Of a DNA stretch of 64,000 bases, positions 22,593-33,900 are shown one piece after another; within the stretch, counting starts at the first letter, position 1; each line of letters begins with the position of its first letter. Below the pieces are notes generated by a model that was given only the letters and a program-made list of their open reading frames with translations, made no database searches and was not told the origin of the DNA. The translations under genes were made by a program, and so were the position numbers. Origin of the DNA: Phlebotomus papatasi (Eukaryota > Arthropoda > Insecta > Diptera > Psychodidae); assembly GCF_024763615.1 (NCBI RefSeq), contig NC_077222.1:68634001-68698000 (forward strand), read 5' to 3'.

Positions 22593-23560
22593 TTACTGCT
22601 CGAACTCCACGGAGAGAGCAGTATATATCGACGGCTCCATTATATTACTCCAAGAGATATGTTGTTCCTGGGAGCGAGATCTATAACTGGTGAAAATTTG
22701 GTGGTCATCCGGCGTTCGGGTAACGAGATATTTGAGACTTTCGAAAAAAAATTACACAGGCAGCATAGGAAATCACCAACTTCAAATGGCTCTCCTGAAA
22801 TATTGTCATTCTGAGATAGCATAGTATGGAATGGAACCGTGGATATAATCCCTCGATTTTTTCACCCCCTCCACCCAAATTTCCACCTTCCACCCCCCGG
22901 AGACCACTGTCCGACCGGTGTCGCCAGTTCTAGAGGCCAAACGGTAAGGGATAGCGATTTGGGAACTTCGGGGAACCTCCCTATAAGTTGACCCAAGTAT
23001 CGTTAACCAAATATAGTTAACCCAAGTATCGGTATTTTCCCCCCACCCCTTCCCTTCCCCTCCCAAACCATGTTTTGATGAACCTTGATTACCCAGACGA
23101 ACATTTCGTCTATAAAGGAAAATACCTTTGAATCATTCTGAATAACGGTTTTTCAAGGTCAAAGTTAAAAAAGACACTAGAGAGCGCATTTATAGAGCGA
23201 ATGGTATCATGTTTAGGCTCGTTGGAAAGGTCTTGGAATCTCCTTTAAAACTGAACCGGTTCCAATCGGTTCTGAGCCAGTTCATAGCCGATAAATAATT
23301 TTTATCCGAAAATCAATTCTATTGCTTTTAAACAATTTTGGAAAATCTTTTGAATGATTTATAAATCGGTTCAAATCAGTTGAGAACCGGTTAGGGGAAT
23401 CGTCAATAATGACAAAAATCCCTTAATAAAATGAAATGAAATGAGAACCGGTAAATGGGAAATGATGCGAAAGTACTTTTGAGGTATATAGCATCTAATA
23501 AGTCACGAGTTCCGAGCATTTCGCAAAGCCTGGGACGCTTTTCCACCCCTTTTATAAAAC
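22593..23560 (-). mobile_element. SINE-like repeat family L, copy 2 (longest)
   Basis: On the minus strand the head near 23560 reads GGAAAAGCGTCCCAGGCTTT, followed by the AACCGGTT-rich body. A 3' domain contains TATCCCTTACCGTTTGG, and the end is GGAGTTCGAGCAGTAAAA. At about 968 bp it is the most complete copy and shows the order of parts seen in pieces elsewhere. No coding region. A retroposon is likely; the exact class is not established. Confidence 0.45.
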
Positions 23561-23871
23561 AGAGTGTGTTTTGATAATGTGGGTTTAAAAAAAAAAATAT
23601 TTTGTGAATACTAAATTGAGACCCAGAAAGTCGTTAAATCATAATAATAAAATTTTGGAGTAAAGAGAAATTAAAAGTATTCGTTACCTTCTCAACTCAC
23701 TTAAACCTTTAAGTACGAGAAGCTTTTCACTGACCGAACGAAAACAATGAAACGTGTAAACTTAAACTTTAGAAAATCTAACAGAGGTTGATTCGGTTTT
23801 TTTTTTAATTCTATGGGCGATTGTGACATAAACATAATCCAGAAATAATATGATAAGAAAATACAACATAA

Positions 23872-24017
23872 TGCCCAACGCACAATAACTTTTGTTTAGT
23901 AAACATGTTTTTGACATTTCAATGAGAGTGAGTAAGACCTAGATCTAGTCATCTCGCTCATTCTCATGGGAAATTTTGAAAACATGTTTATAAACAAAAA
24001 TTATTGTGCGCTGGTCA
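23872..24017. mobile_element. PIF/Harbinger-like foldback MITE, family B copy 1 (146 bp)
   Basis: Starts TGCCCAACGCACAATAACTT and ends AATTATTGTGCGCTGGTCA, flanked by TAA at 23869-23871 and 24018-24020. The 3-bp TWA duplication matches PIF/Harbinger. Two other copies are also exactly 146 bp. Its centre carries CTAGATCTAG. Confidence 0.7.
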
Positions 24018-24020
24018 TAA

Positions 24021-26020
24021 TAATAAGGCTTAGTTCCCTTTAAAAATAAGAGAAAATAGCTCAATTTTAAAGCTGTCACTCTTCCTCCTAACTTGAAATA
24101 AAATATCTTGCTTTTTTGGTACTAAGTTTTTAATTTATTTTATATTTTTTTAAAAATTTATTTAATTTTTTACTGACCATTTGATTTTTAGGCTGGAGCA
24201 GTGTGGGCATTATTTAGTATTATTTTTTGGTCAGTAAAAATGAAAATTTGTAAGTAGTGAAATATATTTTTGAGAAAGGGAAAATTAAGATGTAATTAAC
24301 TATTTTGATTTTGTACTGATCAACATGGATTTTTACTTGAAAAATGATCTTGTTTTTATTGAATTTTTACTGACCATTTTTAACTAACTGAAATTTCCAA
24401 ATATTAAGTCGTCTGATAAAAATATTTCTGCTTTAATGGTGCTATTATTCAAGTACGACAGGTACTTTTAAATGTTGATCCTTAAATAAACAGATGATCC
24501 TGAAACAGGAATCCATTACGAACAAAAGCAAAAGAACTATGACTAGTTTTTATGATTAGATTGTGATTGGTCCAGTCAAAATTTTTGCAAAAAAAACTGA
24601 TGTTACAATGGATAAAAAAATTCTGTGTCATGATACAAGTCTTTTATATAAAATTACCCCTTTTTGATCGTCTTTTTATAAGCTTCGATATTTAAGTCAC
24701 GCACAGACACTTTTTTTTCATTTTATTCACCTCTCCAGCAATCAGACCCAGAAAGTCCAGACCCAGTTACCAACAACTACGAAAAAAAAGTCCCTCAGCT
24801 TTTCAATGGTCTCTGCATGGGCTGGTGTCATGCAAGACTGGTTCCTCAACACTTGCATTACATATTTTAGTAGCACATTTTTTCTCTCTTGTGTTTATGT
24901 TACAATTTGCTGGTGTGGTCAATTTTTGAGCCCTACGGTGTATCAGTAAAATTTGTGGCATTTTTTCTTTCTAACCGGGTAGGTGGAGGTAAAGGAAGTG
25001 TCGAATAAGGAAGAATGTGGCAAGATCTTTTTGGGGAAGAAGTATAGGGCAAAAATTAAAGGGGGAGTTTTCGAAACAGAAGCCTTACCATAAATTACCA
25101 GGTTCATCTTCAAATATTTTAGATTGCATACGAGAGATATGTATGAAAATGGTTATAATTGTATGCAAAAAAATTATTTTTACCACAAAGAAAATGAGTG
25201 TTTTCGGCTTATACAACTTTTTTGTCAGAATATTTTATCGACCATGACCTTCTTTCTTTACATTTCATGTTTGTCTTTGGCTCTTGTATCTTTTCTCTGT
25301 GCAAATTTTTCCTGTCGCTCTTTCTTTTTGATATCACACAAAGCTATAAAAAAAAACAAGATAATGAAAGGGCAAATTGTGTTGCAGGAAGAAATTTCAA
25401 AAGTGCTTCTCTCCCTCTTGATATTTTTTTTCCGTTGAAAATGCAACCAATTTTTTATTTTCTGTTAAACAAAAATCTAAATTTTAAATGACTTTGTTTA
25501 AAAATTGCGCTTGAGCTTTAAATATGCCTTTTGATGTTCTTATACAATTTTATCTTATCTCTGATGCTAAATTTATGAACAAATACTGTATTAGCAAAAA
25601 CCAAAAAGAGATAGTTTAATTTTACCATTATATTTCATACATTGTTATTGCTCGAACTCTACAGAGAGAGTTAATGTTGGGATTACTGTGCGATTTTATA
25701 GGATCACAATTTTAGCTCGTTTTGGGGGGTGCCACATTTTCAATTTTCTTTAATTTTTTTACTTATAAGAAAAATAGTGCAAAAATGCATAAAAAAATAA
25801 ATAATGTGAACCTCTTCCACACAAATATATCTGTAGCTGGAGTTGTTCCCATGTTATACCAAATTTGTATATAATTCCTTTATTTTTATCATTTTTACTA
25901 GTTTTAAAATTTTGAGGTCATATGATAAGACATAACTTTTAGAGTTCAATAAACCATTTTTAAAGTTTAGCAATTGATTGTTAACATGATTTACATTTAA
26001 TTCTATTCCTCACCTTCTCC
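24021..26020. other. Intergenic AT-rich stretch
   Basis: Nothing clearly coding. TTTTTACTGACCA at about 24165 is mirrored by TGGTCAGTAAAAA near 24230, and the motif recurs near 24366; this may be a decayed small inverted repeat. A fragment resembling the 3' end of family L (GCTCGAACTCTACAGAGAGA) is at about 25650. Confidence 0.35.
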
Positions 26021-26024
26021 TTAA

Positions 26025-26167
26025 CCCTTTAAGAACTATAGTGGAACACCAGTGTCCCAAAAACAAAAGCATTTTTTTTACTAAAGAAATTTATTTTGTC
26101 CTTTTTATAGTCAGAAAAATATTTATTTTCATTTTTGGGACATCGGTGTTCTACTCGTCCTTAAAAG
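26025..26167. mobile_element. Internally deleted copy of the CCCTTTAAG piggyBac-like MITE
   Basis: The left end CCCTTTAAGAACTATAGTGG follows TTAA (26021-26024). The right part GGTGTTCTACTCGTCCTTAAA is the inverse of the GGAACACC-type end seen at 1947. Only about 143 bp, against 514 bp in the copy at 1947-2460. The right TTAA is not preserved. Confidence 0.5.
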
Positions 26168-26535
26168 ACCAAAGACCGTTTTCTGAGTTATTTTAAAGAA
26201 GGTTTCAAGATTAATTTCAATTTCAATTATTTAATTGCTCGAATTCTATGTGGAATGTGTCATTACGTCAATTATACGCTGTTTTGTTCTAAATAATTTG
26301 GAATGGTTTTGAACGTAATTTGATTATGCCATTCTCGTAGTGTTTCTTGTATCTATCCGGGATACCTATCCTTCTGGGATAGCCTTTAGTCTGTTCTTTT
26401 GAATTTTCTTGAATGAAAACAATAAATTTCTTTAAAACCAAAACTAAAGCAATTTCAGTGATCTTTCAAAATGTGTTAGATTAATTCAATTTTATTTTCG
26501 AGCATTGAGCTAAATCTGGATAACTTCGACATCTT

Positions 26536-26751
26536 GGGGAATGTTGGCATGGTTCGCACAGAATGAACCTTCAAACAACGCAAATTTTCTCTTTGTTTGC
26601 AAAGTTCTAGTTCGTCATTTCTTAGCCATAAGATAGAACATTATTAAGCTCATGAAACGAGATGAGAAATAATAGGTCAATTCTTCACAAACAAAGAGAA
26701 AACTCGCATCGTTTGAAGGTTCACTCTGTGCGAACCATGCCTACATTCCCC
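26536..26751. mobile_element. TA-type foldback MITE, family A copy 3 (216 bp)
   Basis: Starts GGGGAATGTTGGCATGGTTC and ends CGAACCATGCCTACATTCCCC. It has the same length and arm structure as the copy at 63366-63581. The flanking dinucleotides are diverged (TT on both sides). Non-coding. Confidence 0.65.
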
Positions 26752-28879
26752 TTTATTTTTTTGTAAAGTAATTTCAGAGAATCATGAATATTTAAAGGAA
26801 TTTGAAAAGTTCTTAATAACAACGTGTAAGGAAAACCAAAAGCTGAAATAAATGAAGATGGTATATTGCAACTCTAAATTACTAAATAATTATAAAGGAT
26901 TTTAAACGTGAAAAGTAGATAATTGTTGTCATATAAGGTGTAATTATGTACGATTATGAGAATATAAATAATATTTTCTCCTATATCAGTAGAATATTTG
27001 CACAGCCTCGAGACAGTAAAATTAATGACATAATTAATTGGAAGATATAAAGTAAAGATGATCATGAGTTTAAATGTGAAAACTCGTGTTTAGCTTAAAA
27101 TGTTTCTTTCCCCCAGTGAACATTCTTATGATTTTCTTTTGCACCTCTTGTAATGATTTTTTGTATGCAGAGGAAAAGCAAGTAAAAAAAATATATATAA
27201 ATTTGTGTTTCGTCTGTGCGAATGATCAAGAGAGATGAACACAATTTTAGAACCAGTGATTTGCCTTAATTGTTTTTATATGACGCGGCTGTCTGGACCG
27301 AAAGATTAAAGACCTCTATGGCAAACATTCTCGCATATTATTATATTAATAGCGTCTACCACCGAAAATTCAATGACATTCACAACACAACCAGCAACGC
27401 AAGCAGCAAGTAACGCCAACAACCACAAATTGCATGCTCACCCAAAATACTGTCGCGAATCGCAAGCTGAAGAAACCAAAAAAAAAAAAATAAAAATAAA
27501 ATAGACACGATAAAGAATACAACAAATTTTGCAAATAAACCACATCATCTCCATACGTTTGAATTTTCTGTGTACACATAAGAGTGAGAATAAGAATGTT
27601 CTGTATAGGAAAAGGAGTGAGAGGTTAGGTGAGACTTTACATTTGATTTTGTGTATTAATTCATAAATTCGATTCACAAGTCTCTTGATAGGTTTAAAGA
27701 AAAATTTTGAGTTTCAAGGTAAACTTGGTCTAAGGGTTCTAACTGTAGTTTAACTGCAAAATTCATAATAATAATAAGTTAGAACAACAGTTAAACTCAT
27801 TTAAACATCACTATTTTGGTTACTACTTGTTTAATATTAAGAATGATTGCGGCTAAATGATCACTGGGCGTAAATGGTAAGATGCTCGCACGATTTCCCA
27901 AAGTTTGTAGGATAGAATCTCCTTAAAGTAACGAAATAACTTCGGCCTTTGAGATGATCAAAAAATCATTTTTTCAATTTATTTAAAAGAAAAATATCTT
28001 CAGACGGTCAAGAAAAATTTCTCTACGGCTCATAAAATGTTTAAGAGTATGCGAATAATATGAGAACCTCTTTCTGTTATGAAATAAATAATAATGCATG
28101 TCCAGAAATTTTACTTAAGAGAAGGAATAGTTCCTTCTATGGAGTATTTGTATCCCTTACCATTTGTATTCATTATATTTGAACAGAAAAAATTGGAAAA
28201 AATTGAAAAGCAATGAAATCTTTATGAGAGTTTTCTCAAAGGAAAAGTATTATAAGAATTTTTTTTTCTATATACAATTATCTCAAGTCACTGAGCAGAA
28301 AAAATTGTTAATTTGGTTAGTAAAAATAAAGACTTCAAAGTTAAAAGTAGTAAAATTTGCAAGTACGTTTTGGCTAAGGGAATATAATTTATTTTACCTT
28401 ATCTGTAACTCTTAACACTTTCTGGGTTATAACATTTCCAGTGAGAAAATTTTACGATTTTTGATTAAATTATCTTAGCGCAGAATAGCCTGGATTTGGC
28501 CAACTTTATAATTTGCAATCATTCACAACAATCAGATTTTATTGTTTCTAAATAGTTGAAAAAATTGTTTTTCTCTCACAGAGTATCTAAATTTGGGTGC
28601 CACGAAAGTTATACAATTCAAACGTTTTTAAACTGTTTTGTGCAATCTAATTAAATGTAGCAGTTGTATTGCACCGTAATATTTGACCGAATTTAATGAT
28701 CTAGGGCGCAATTGAAAAATTGTATAAAACAACGTGACTTTTTAGAATATATAAAGTTCATAATCATCACAAAAGATGCTAGCAAAAACCAATTTATATA
28801 ATACGCAATATCTTATATCCAGACTCATATAAACCTTTTAAAGATTGCTACGAAAATATAGAGAGTTTTTTAGGCATTA
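26752..28879. other. Intergenic AT-rich stretch
   Basis: I see no gene. A CA/GC-richer segment at about 27360-27475 has repeated CAACNNCAA-like units and is followed by an A-rich run near 27479-27502. The rest is plain AT-rich sequence. Confidence 0.35.
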
Positions 28880-29025
28880 TGACCAGCGCACAATAACTTT
28901 TGTTTGTAAACATGTTTTCAAAATTTCCGCTGAGAATGAGCGAGATGACTAGATCTAGATCTCACTCACTCTCATTGAAATGTCAAAAATATGTTTACTA
29001 AACAAAAGTTATTGTGCGTTGGGCA
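28880..29025. mobile_element. PIF/Harbinger-like foldback MITE, family B copy 2 (146 bp)
   Basis: Starts TGACCAGCGCACAATAACTT, ends TTATTGTGCGTTGGGCA, with TTA on both sides (28877-28879 and 29026-29028). The orientation is opposite to copy 1. Confidence 0.7.
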
Positions 29026-29098
29026 TTATACTCGTATTTTTTTTTATTTGACATTTCTTTTAATCGCATAAAATTACATATTTTGTTTTAAATAAAAA

Positions 29099-29640
29099 GA
29101 GATGGCAAAGCGTTCCAGCTTTGCCATCTAGCGGAGTGCTCGAACTCACGAGAAAGAGCTTCCTGTGTATTATCTTTTCACATGGTTTTTGGGTGCATAC
29201 CCGTTTATTACTGATTAAATTGATTCATAAATAAAAAAAAAACATTCCGAAATAAACAAAATATGTAAAGACAAATATATTAAAATAAAATAACAAAAAT
29301 GAAATAAAAAAGTAAATTGGAGAAATATATATCATTTACGGATGCTTTGCCGATTCATTACCGATTAAATTCAATGTAGCCGGGTTGGAAATTTCAAGAT
29401 CTTGCAAAAGAATCCAAATTTAAGCAAATCAGTTGAAAAATAGGCTTTCAAAAATTGTAGAGGGGAAGGTAGGGGCCTTCGGGTAGAAGGAAAAAAGACT
29501 GTACTATATCGTATACCTATAAACTGTCGGTCGTCGAAGACCAGAAGTCGATATCTCATACCATTTGGCGTCTAGCTGTACCACTATTTGAAAAAAAGTG
29601 GATTATATAACTTGTCTTTGTTTGAGTTTGAGCAGTAAAA
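29099..29640 (+). mobile_element. SINE-like repeat family L, copy 3
   Basis: Head GATGGCAAAGCGTTCCAGCT and GTGCTCGAACTCACGAG, 3' domain CGATATCTCATACCATTTGG, end GAGTTTGAGCAGTAAAA. It is shorter than copy 2, with an A-rich replacement in the middle. Non-coding. Confidence 0.45.
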
Positions 29641-29774
29641 ATTGTGATGATTTACAAATTTTATTAAAATTTTATATGACCCATAATATTAAAGCATCTT
29701 CTCTTGCCTGAAATTTACCCATATGGTTTAATTTCAATTATTTTGAAACATTTTATTAGAGCAACTTTGAGTTA

Positions 29775-29918
29775 TGCCCATCGCACAATTACTTTTGTTT
29801 GTAAACATGTTTTCAAAATTTCCTATGAGAGAGAGCGAGATAACTGGATCTCGATTTCATTCACTCTCACTGAAACGACAAAAACATGTAAACAAAACAA
29901 AAGTTATTGTGCGTAACA
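29775..29918. mobile_element. Family B copy 3, left half of a tandem dimer
   Basis: Starts TGCCCATCGCACAATTACTT after TTA at 29772-29774. The right end is shortened to GCGTAACA and abuts copy 4 with no TWA between them. Confidence 0.65.
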
Positions 29919-30064
29919 TGCCCAACGCACAATAACTTTTGTTTTGTACACATGTTTTTGACATTTCAATGAGAGTGAATGAAACAGAAATCTAGTTATC
30001 TCGTTTTCTCTCATAGGAAATTTCGAAAACATATTTACAAACAAAAGTTATTGTGCGTTGGGCA
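29919..30064. mobile_element. Family B copy 4, right half of a tandem dimer (146 bp)
   Basis: Starts TGCCCAACGCACAATAACTT directly at the end of copy 3 and ends GCGTTGGGCA, followed by TTA at 30065-30067. The outer TTA pair of the dimer could be a single target duplication. Confidence 0.65.
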
Positions 30065-30164
30065 TTAGGATAGTAGAATAAAACCAAACAATCCTTCAGA
30101 CTTTTCAAATTCACTGATTACTTCGCTTTTTAGAAATTGGGTCTGTTTGGGAGACATGTTGAAT

Positions 30165-30388
30165 CGGGTTCCGGTCAAAATCTCGAAAGTCAAAATTCCG
30201 AATTCTTAAAAGTGTCATAGTTACTCCCACGATTGCACCCGTGCTTGCTGGAGGCAAAGGGAAATTTACTGTGTCTTGGGATATTATTCTACACATTGTC
30301 TTCCATATAATTTCATCCCTTTCAGGATTTTGAACATTCGAAATTTTGCCTTTTGGAATATTGGCGTTCGGGATTTTGGTTTCTTCGG
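30165..30388. mobile_element. MITE family M, uninterrupted copy
   Basis: Starts CGGGTTCCGGTCAAAATCTC and ends with GTTCGGGATTTTGG-type units. It shares a central block with M copies at 63161 and 54920, containing ACTCCCACGATTGCACCCGT and GCTTGCTGGAGGCAAAGGG. It is the empty-site reference for the nested insertion at 63366-63581. Confidence 0.55.
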
Positions 30389-30432
30389 TTGAATTCTTAA
30401 TCTGAAGGCCCTGTTACGTTCTCCTAAATTTA

Positions 30433-30437
30433 GTTCC
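30433..30437. repeat. 5-bp target-site duplication, left side of BEL element
   Basis: GTTCC here is repeated at 37104-37108 immediately outside the other LTR. Five bases is the length expected for BEL/Pao integration. Confidence 0.9.
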
Positions 30438-30913
30438 TGGTATGATTACCTGTGTGAATGATTAAGTGAATGGGTTAGACTGTTGTCCTTGTTCTGTGCG
30501 TGAATGTAGTGAATTACAATACCTGTGATAACGGATGATAGCGTGTGTGAATGATAAGATGCTTGGGACTTGTGTGAATGACTGAATGCAAATACCTGTG
30601 AGAATGATGGATAATAATTAATGAATAATCTGGTTCGAAAGGCGAAAATTCACTTTTATTTAGATCACTTCAATTAGATAATTTTAAAGTATGCCAGAAG
30701 GGCCAAAAACAATATAGGATGATAATTTAATTTCAAGATATTTGAAGATTTCAGCTGAACGTCGTAGATCGTGGTTGCGTCGTGGTCGATGGCAGAAGAA
30801 AAAGTGTAGGGGTAATCCAAATGTGCTTGCCAGCTTGATAGTGTGTAAGTGTGGTGAATTTTGGGAAGAGGGGAAAATGACATTGACAACTAGCGCCGTG
30901 TCGTATCACGACA
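30438..30913 (-). repeat. 3' LTR of the BEL element
   Basis: 476 bp; on + it runs from TGGTATGATT to TATCACGACA. The complement of TTTATT at 30655-30660 is an AATAAA polyadenylation signal in element orientation. The part 30438-30642 is repeated near the other LTR. The last 8 bases overlap the end of the gag-pol frame. Confidence 0.95.
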
Positions 30914-33900
30914 TATTGCCCAAGGCAGAAGTGTCAACTTCTGGATTATTCTCTTTCGGGAACAGTGCAATCTTGGTGATGGCTCTCATGTAATTTCCGG
31001 ATGAAGTTTGTACATTGACTACCCGAATTTTGCCGTCTTTCCCTTGATGAGTCTCTGTGATTCTCCCGGTGATCCAAGCGAGTGGTGGAAGGTTGTCTTC
31101 GATGAGAAGCACCAAATCTCCAATGTTGACATTTTCCTGAGGAAATTGCCATTTGCTTCTCACTTGCATGTTTGTGAGAATCTCTCGACTCCAACGGCTC
31201 CAGAAGTGCTGTCTAATCTGGTCAAGTTGTCTCCAGACACTGAGGCGATTCTTGGGAACATTGCTGACGTCATGAGCCGGCAAAGTGTTGAGTGACTGTC
31301 CAATCAAAAAGTGTCCTGGCGTGACAACTTCCAGATCAGATGGATCGTCTGATTGTGGCATGAGTGGACGGGAGTTAAGACACATCTCTATTTCGGCGAG
31401 AACTGTAGTAAACGCTTCCTGAGTGAGCCTCTCATTCCCGATCACACGGTAAAAATGTCGCTTGAAAGCTCTCACCGCGGATTCCCAGAGACCTCCAAAG
31501 TGGGGACTTCTCGGCGGTATGAAATGGAATGAGATGTTGTCATCTGCGGCATTTTTTGTGATGATGTGCCTTGTTGTCTTTTCAGACAAGAATTGCTGGA
31601 CGTCAGCGAGGTGGGATGATGCACCAACGAAATTCTTCCCATTGTCGCAAAATACGTCAGTGGGTTTTCCTCGACGAGCAATAAATCGCTTGAATGAGGC
31701 CAGGAAGGCTTCCGTGGACAAGTCGGACACCAGCTCAAGATGGATTGCTCTAGAAATAAAACATATGAAGACACATACGTACATTTTTGTCGAGCGTCCT
31801 CCTCTCAAGGGCAATTTGATTTGAAATGGTCCACAAAAGTCGATTCCCACTCTCTGGAACGGTCGAGAAAATTGGACTCTTGCTGGTGGCAGGTTCCCCA
31901 TGATTTGGTGTGCAGCCTTGGGATTGCACCTGAAGCACCTGATGCACTGTCTCACGGTAGCCTTGGCAACGTCAAGCCCGCGTAGTGGCCAGTACATCTG
32001 TCTCATTGTGGCGAGTATCATGTGAGGTCCTCCGTGACAAGTCTGTAGGTGCGTCATGTCAGAAATAAGTCTTGTCAGGTGGTGTTTGGGAGGCAGAAGT
32101 ATTGGGTGCTTCTGCTCCACTGTCAGATTTGAGGCCTGGATGCGACCTCCAACACGAATCATCTGCGAGTCGTCCAGAAATGGGTTCAATTTGGCCACAC
32201 GGGACTGTCTTGGCACCTGCTTTCCTTCCTGAAGAGACTTGTATTCACTTGGAAAAGACTGCTTCTGGATGGCTCGAATGATGTGTTGATTTGTCTTCTG
32301 TATTTCCTCCACCCTCAGTGCCGAGAAATCTAATGGGGATTTATCGACTTTGGCCTTCAGGTTTTGGAAATACCTCCTCCAGTACGTGAGATATCTGAGC
32401 ATTCTTGAGTGTGAGGAAAATCTTTCCAGGATGGCCCAGAAATTCGCAGAATTGGAAACATTTGTTGAATGTTGCCCAAGGCTGACAGCGAAGGTTTTTC
32501 TCTGCTCAAGTCTCTCATCTGAAGTTTCCATGAAGACATCTGGTTGCTTGTCTAGGATTTGTGACAGGTCTGGTCCAGTCCACCATAAGTTGTTGTTTGC
32601 TAATTCCTTGGGAGTGGTTCCTCTGGAACAAATGTCCGCTGGGTTCAGCTTTGACGGCACATGGTACCAGTGTTCCCTTGGCAATTGCTCCTGCACTTCC
32701 TTGACTCGATTTGCCACAAACTTTTTCCACCTTTGAGGCTCACCTGCTAGCCAATGCAAAACGATTGTTGAGTCAGTGAAGGCTGTGATAGAATCCACCT
32801 TGATTGTGAGTGATTTTTGAACAGCTTGGAGTAGCTTCATGGCCAGGACTGCACCACAAAGTTCTAGACGGGGAAGTGTTACCTCCTTGCGCGGAGCAAC
32901 TTTTGATTTGGCACAGAGCAGCTGGCAAGTTGAATTGCCGTCTTCGTCAATTGTTTTGACGTAAATGCAGGCGCCGAAAGCTTTCTCTGAAGCATCACAA
33001 AATACAAGTAGATGGCACTCTGCTGGATGCTCGAGTGATGTTAACCTTCGGGGAATGGTTATCTCTGCAACATCAGGCATTGATTTTTGATAGTTTGTCC
33101 ATCTGTTAACAATGTCTGGGTGGTCAGACAAGTCATCATCCCAATCCGCCTCAATGCTCCAGATATCCTGCATCAGAATTTTTGCTCTAACCACTACTGG
33201 CGTAAGAAATCCCAATGGGTCGTAAATTTTTGAAATTTCTGAGAGTAAATTTCTCATGGTAACCTTGTCGGTGTATGGTGCTGCTTTGAATGTGAAATCA
33301 TCACGTGATGTGTCCCATTTAATGCCAAGAGCCTTTGTGGTGTTTTCTCCGCCCAATTTGTCGTGTGTATTCATATCGCAATCTTCCTCCGGAACTCCTG
33401 TAAGAGCTGCGGAATCGCTTGCCATCCACTTTGTCAAGTGGAATCCCCCTCGAGACATGAGTTCTGTCATCTGTTGACGAAGCTCTTGAACTGCTGGTAT
33501 GGAAGACCCTCCGGAAAGAAAATCGTCCACATAGAAATCTGACATTGTAGCTTCCTTGGCGAGGGGTAGTGAGTCTCCTTCATCGATGGCGAGTTGCTGA
33601 ATGCACCTTGTACTGAGAAAACTGGCACTTGCTGTGCCATATGTGACTGTAGACAGCAAGTAGGTCTCAATCGGCTTGTCTGGGGAGTCCCGCCAGAATA
33701 TTCTCTGAAGATTCTGATCCTCGTCAGCCACACGGATCTGGCGAAACATTTTGCGGATGTCCGCTTTGATGGCAATGGGATGCTGTCGGAACCTGAGCAA
33801 AATGCAGAAGATGTCGTCCTGTATTTTTGGGCCAACCATTAGGACATCATTGAGTGCAATCCCGCTGGATGTTCTGGCCGAAGCATCAAAAACCACCCTG

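Noticed and set aside
30438..30913. Possible env gene in the BEL element
   Set aside because: gag-pol ends inside the 3' LTR, leaving no room for another frame.
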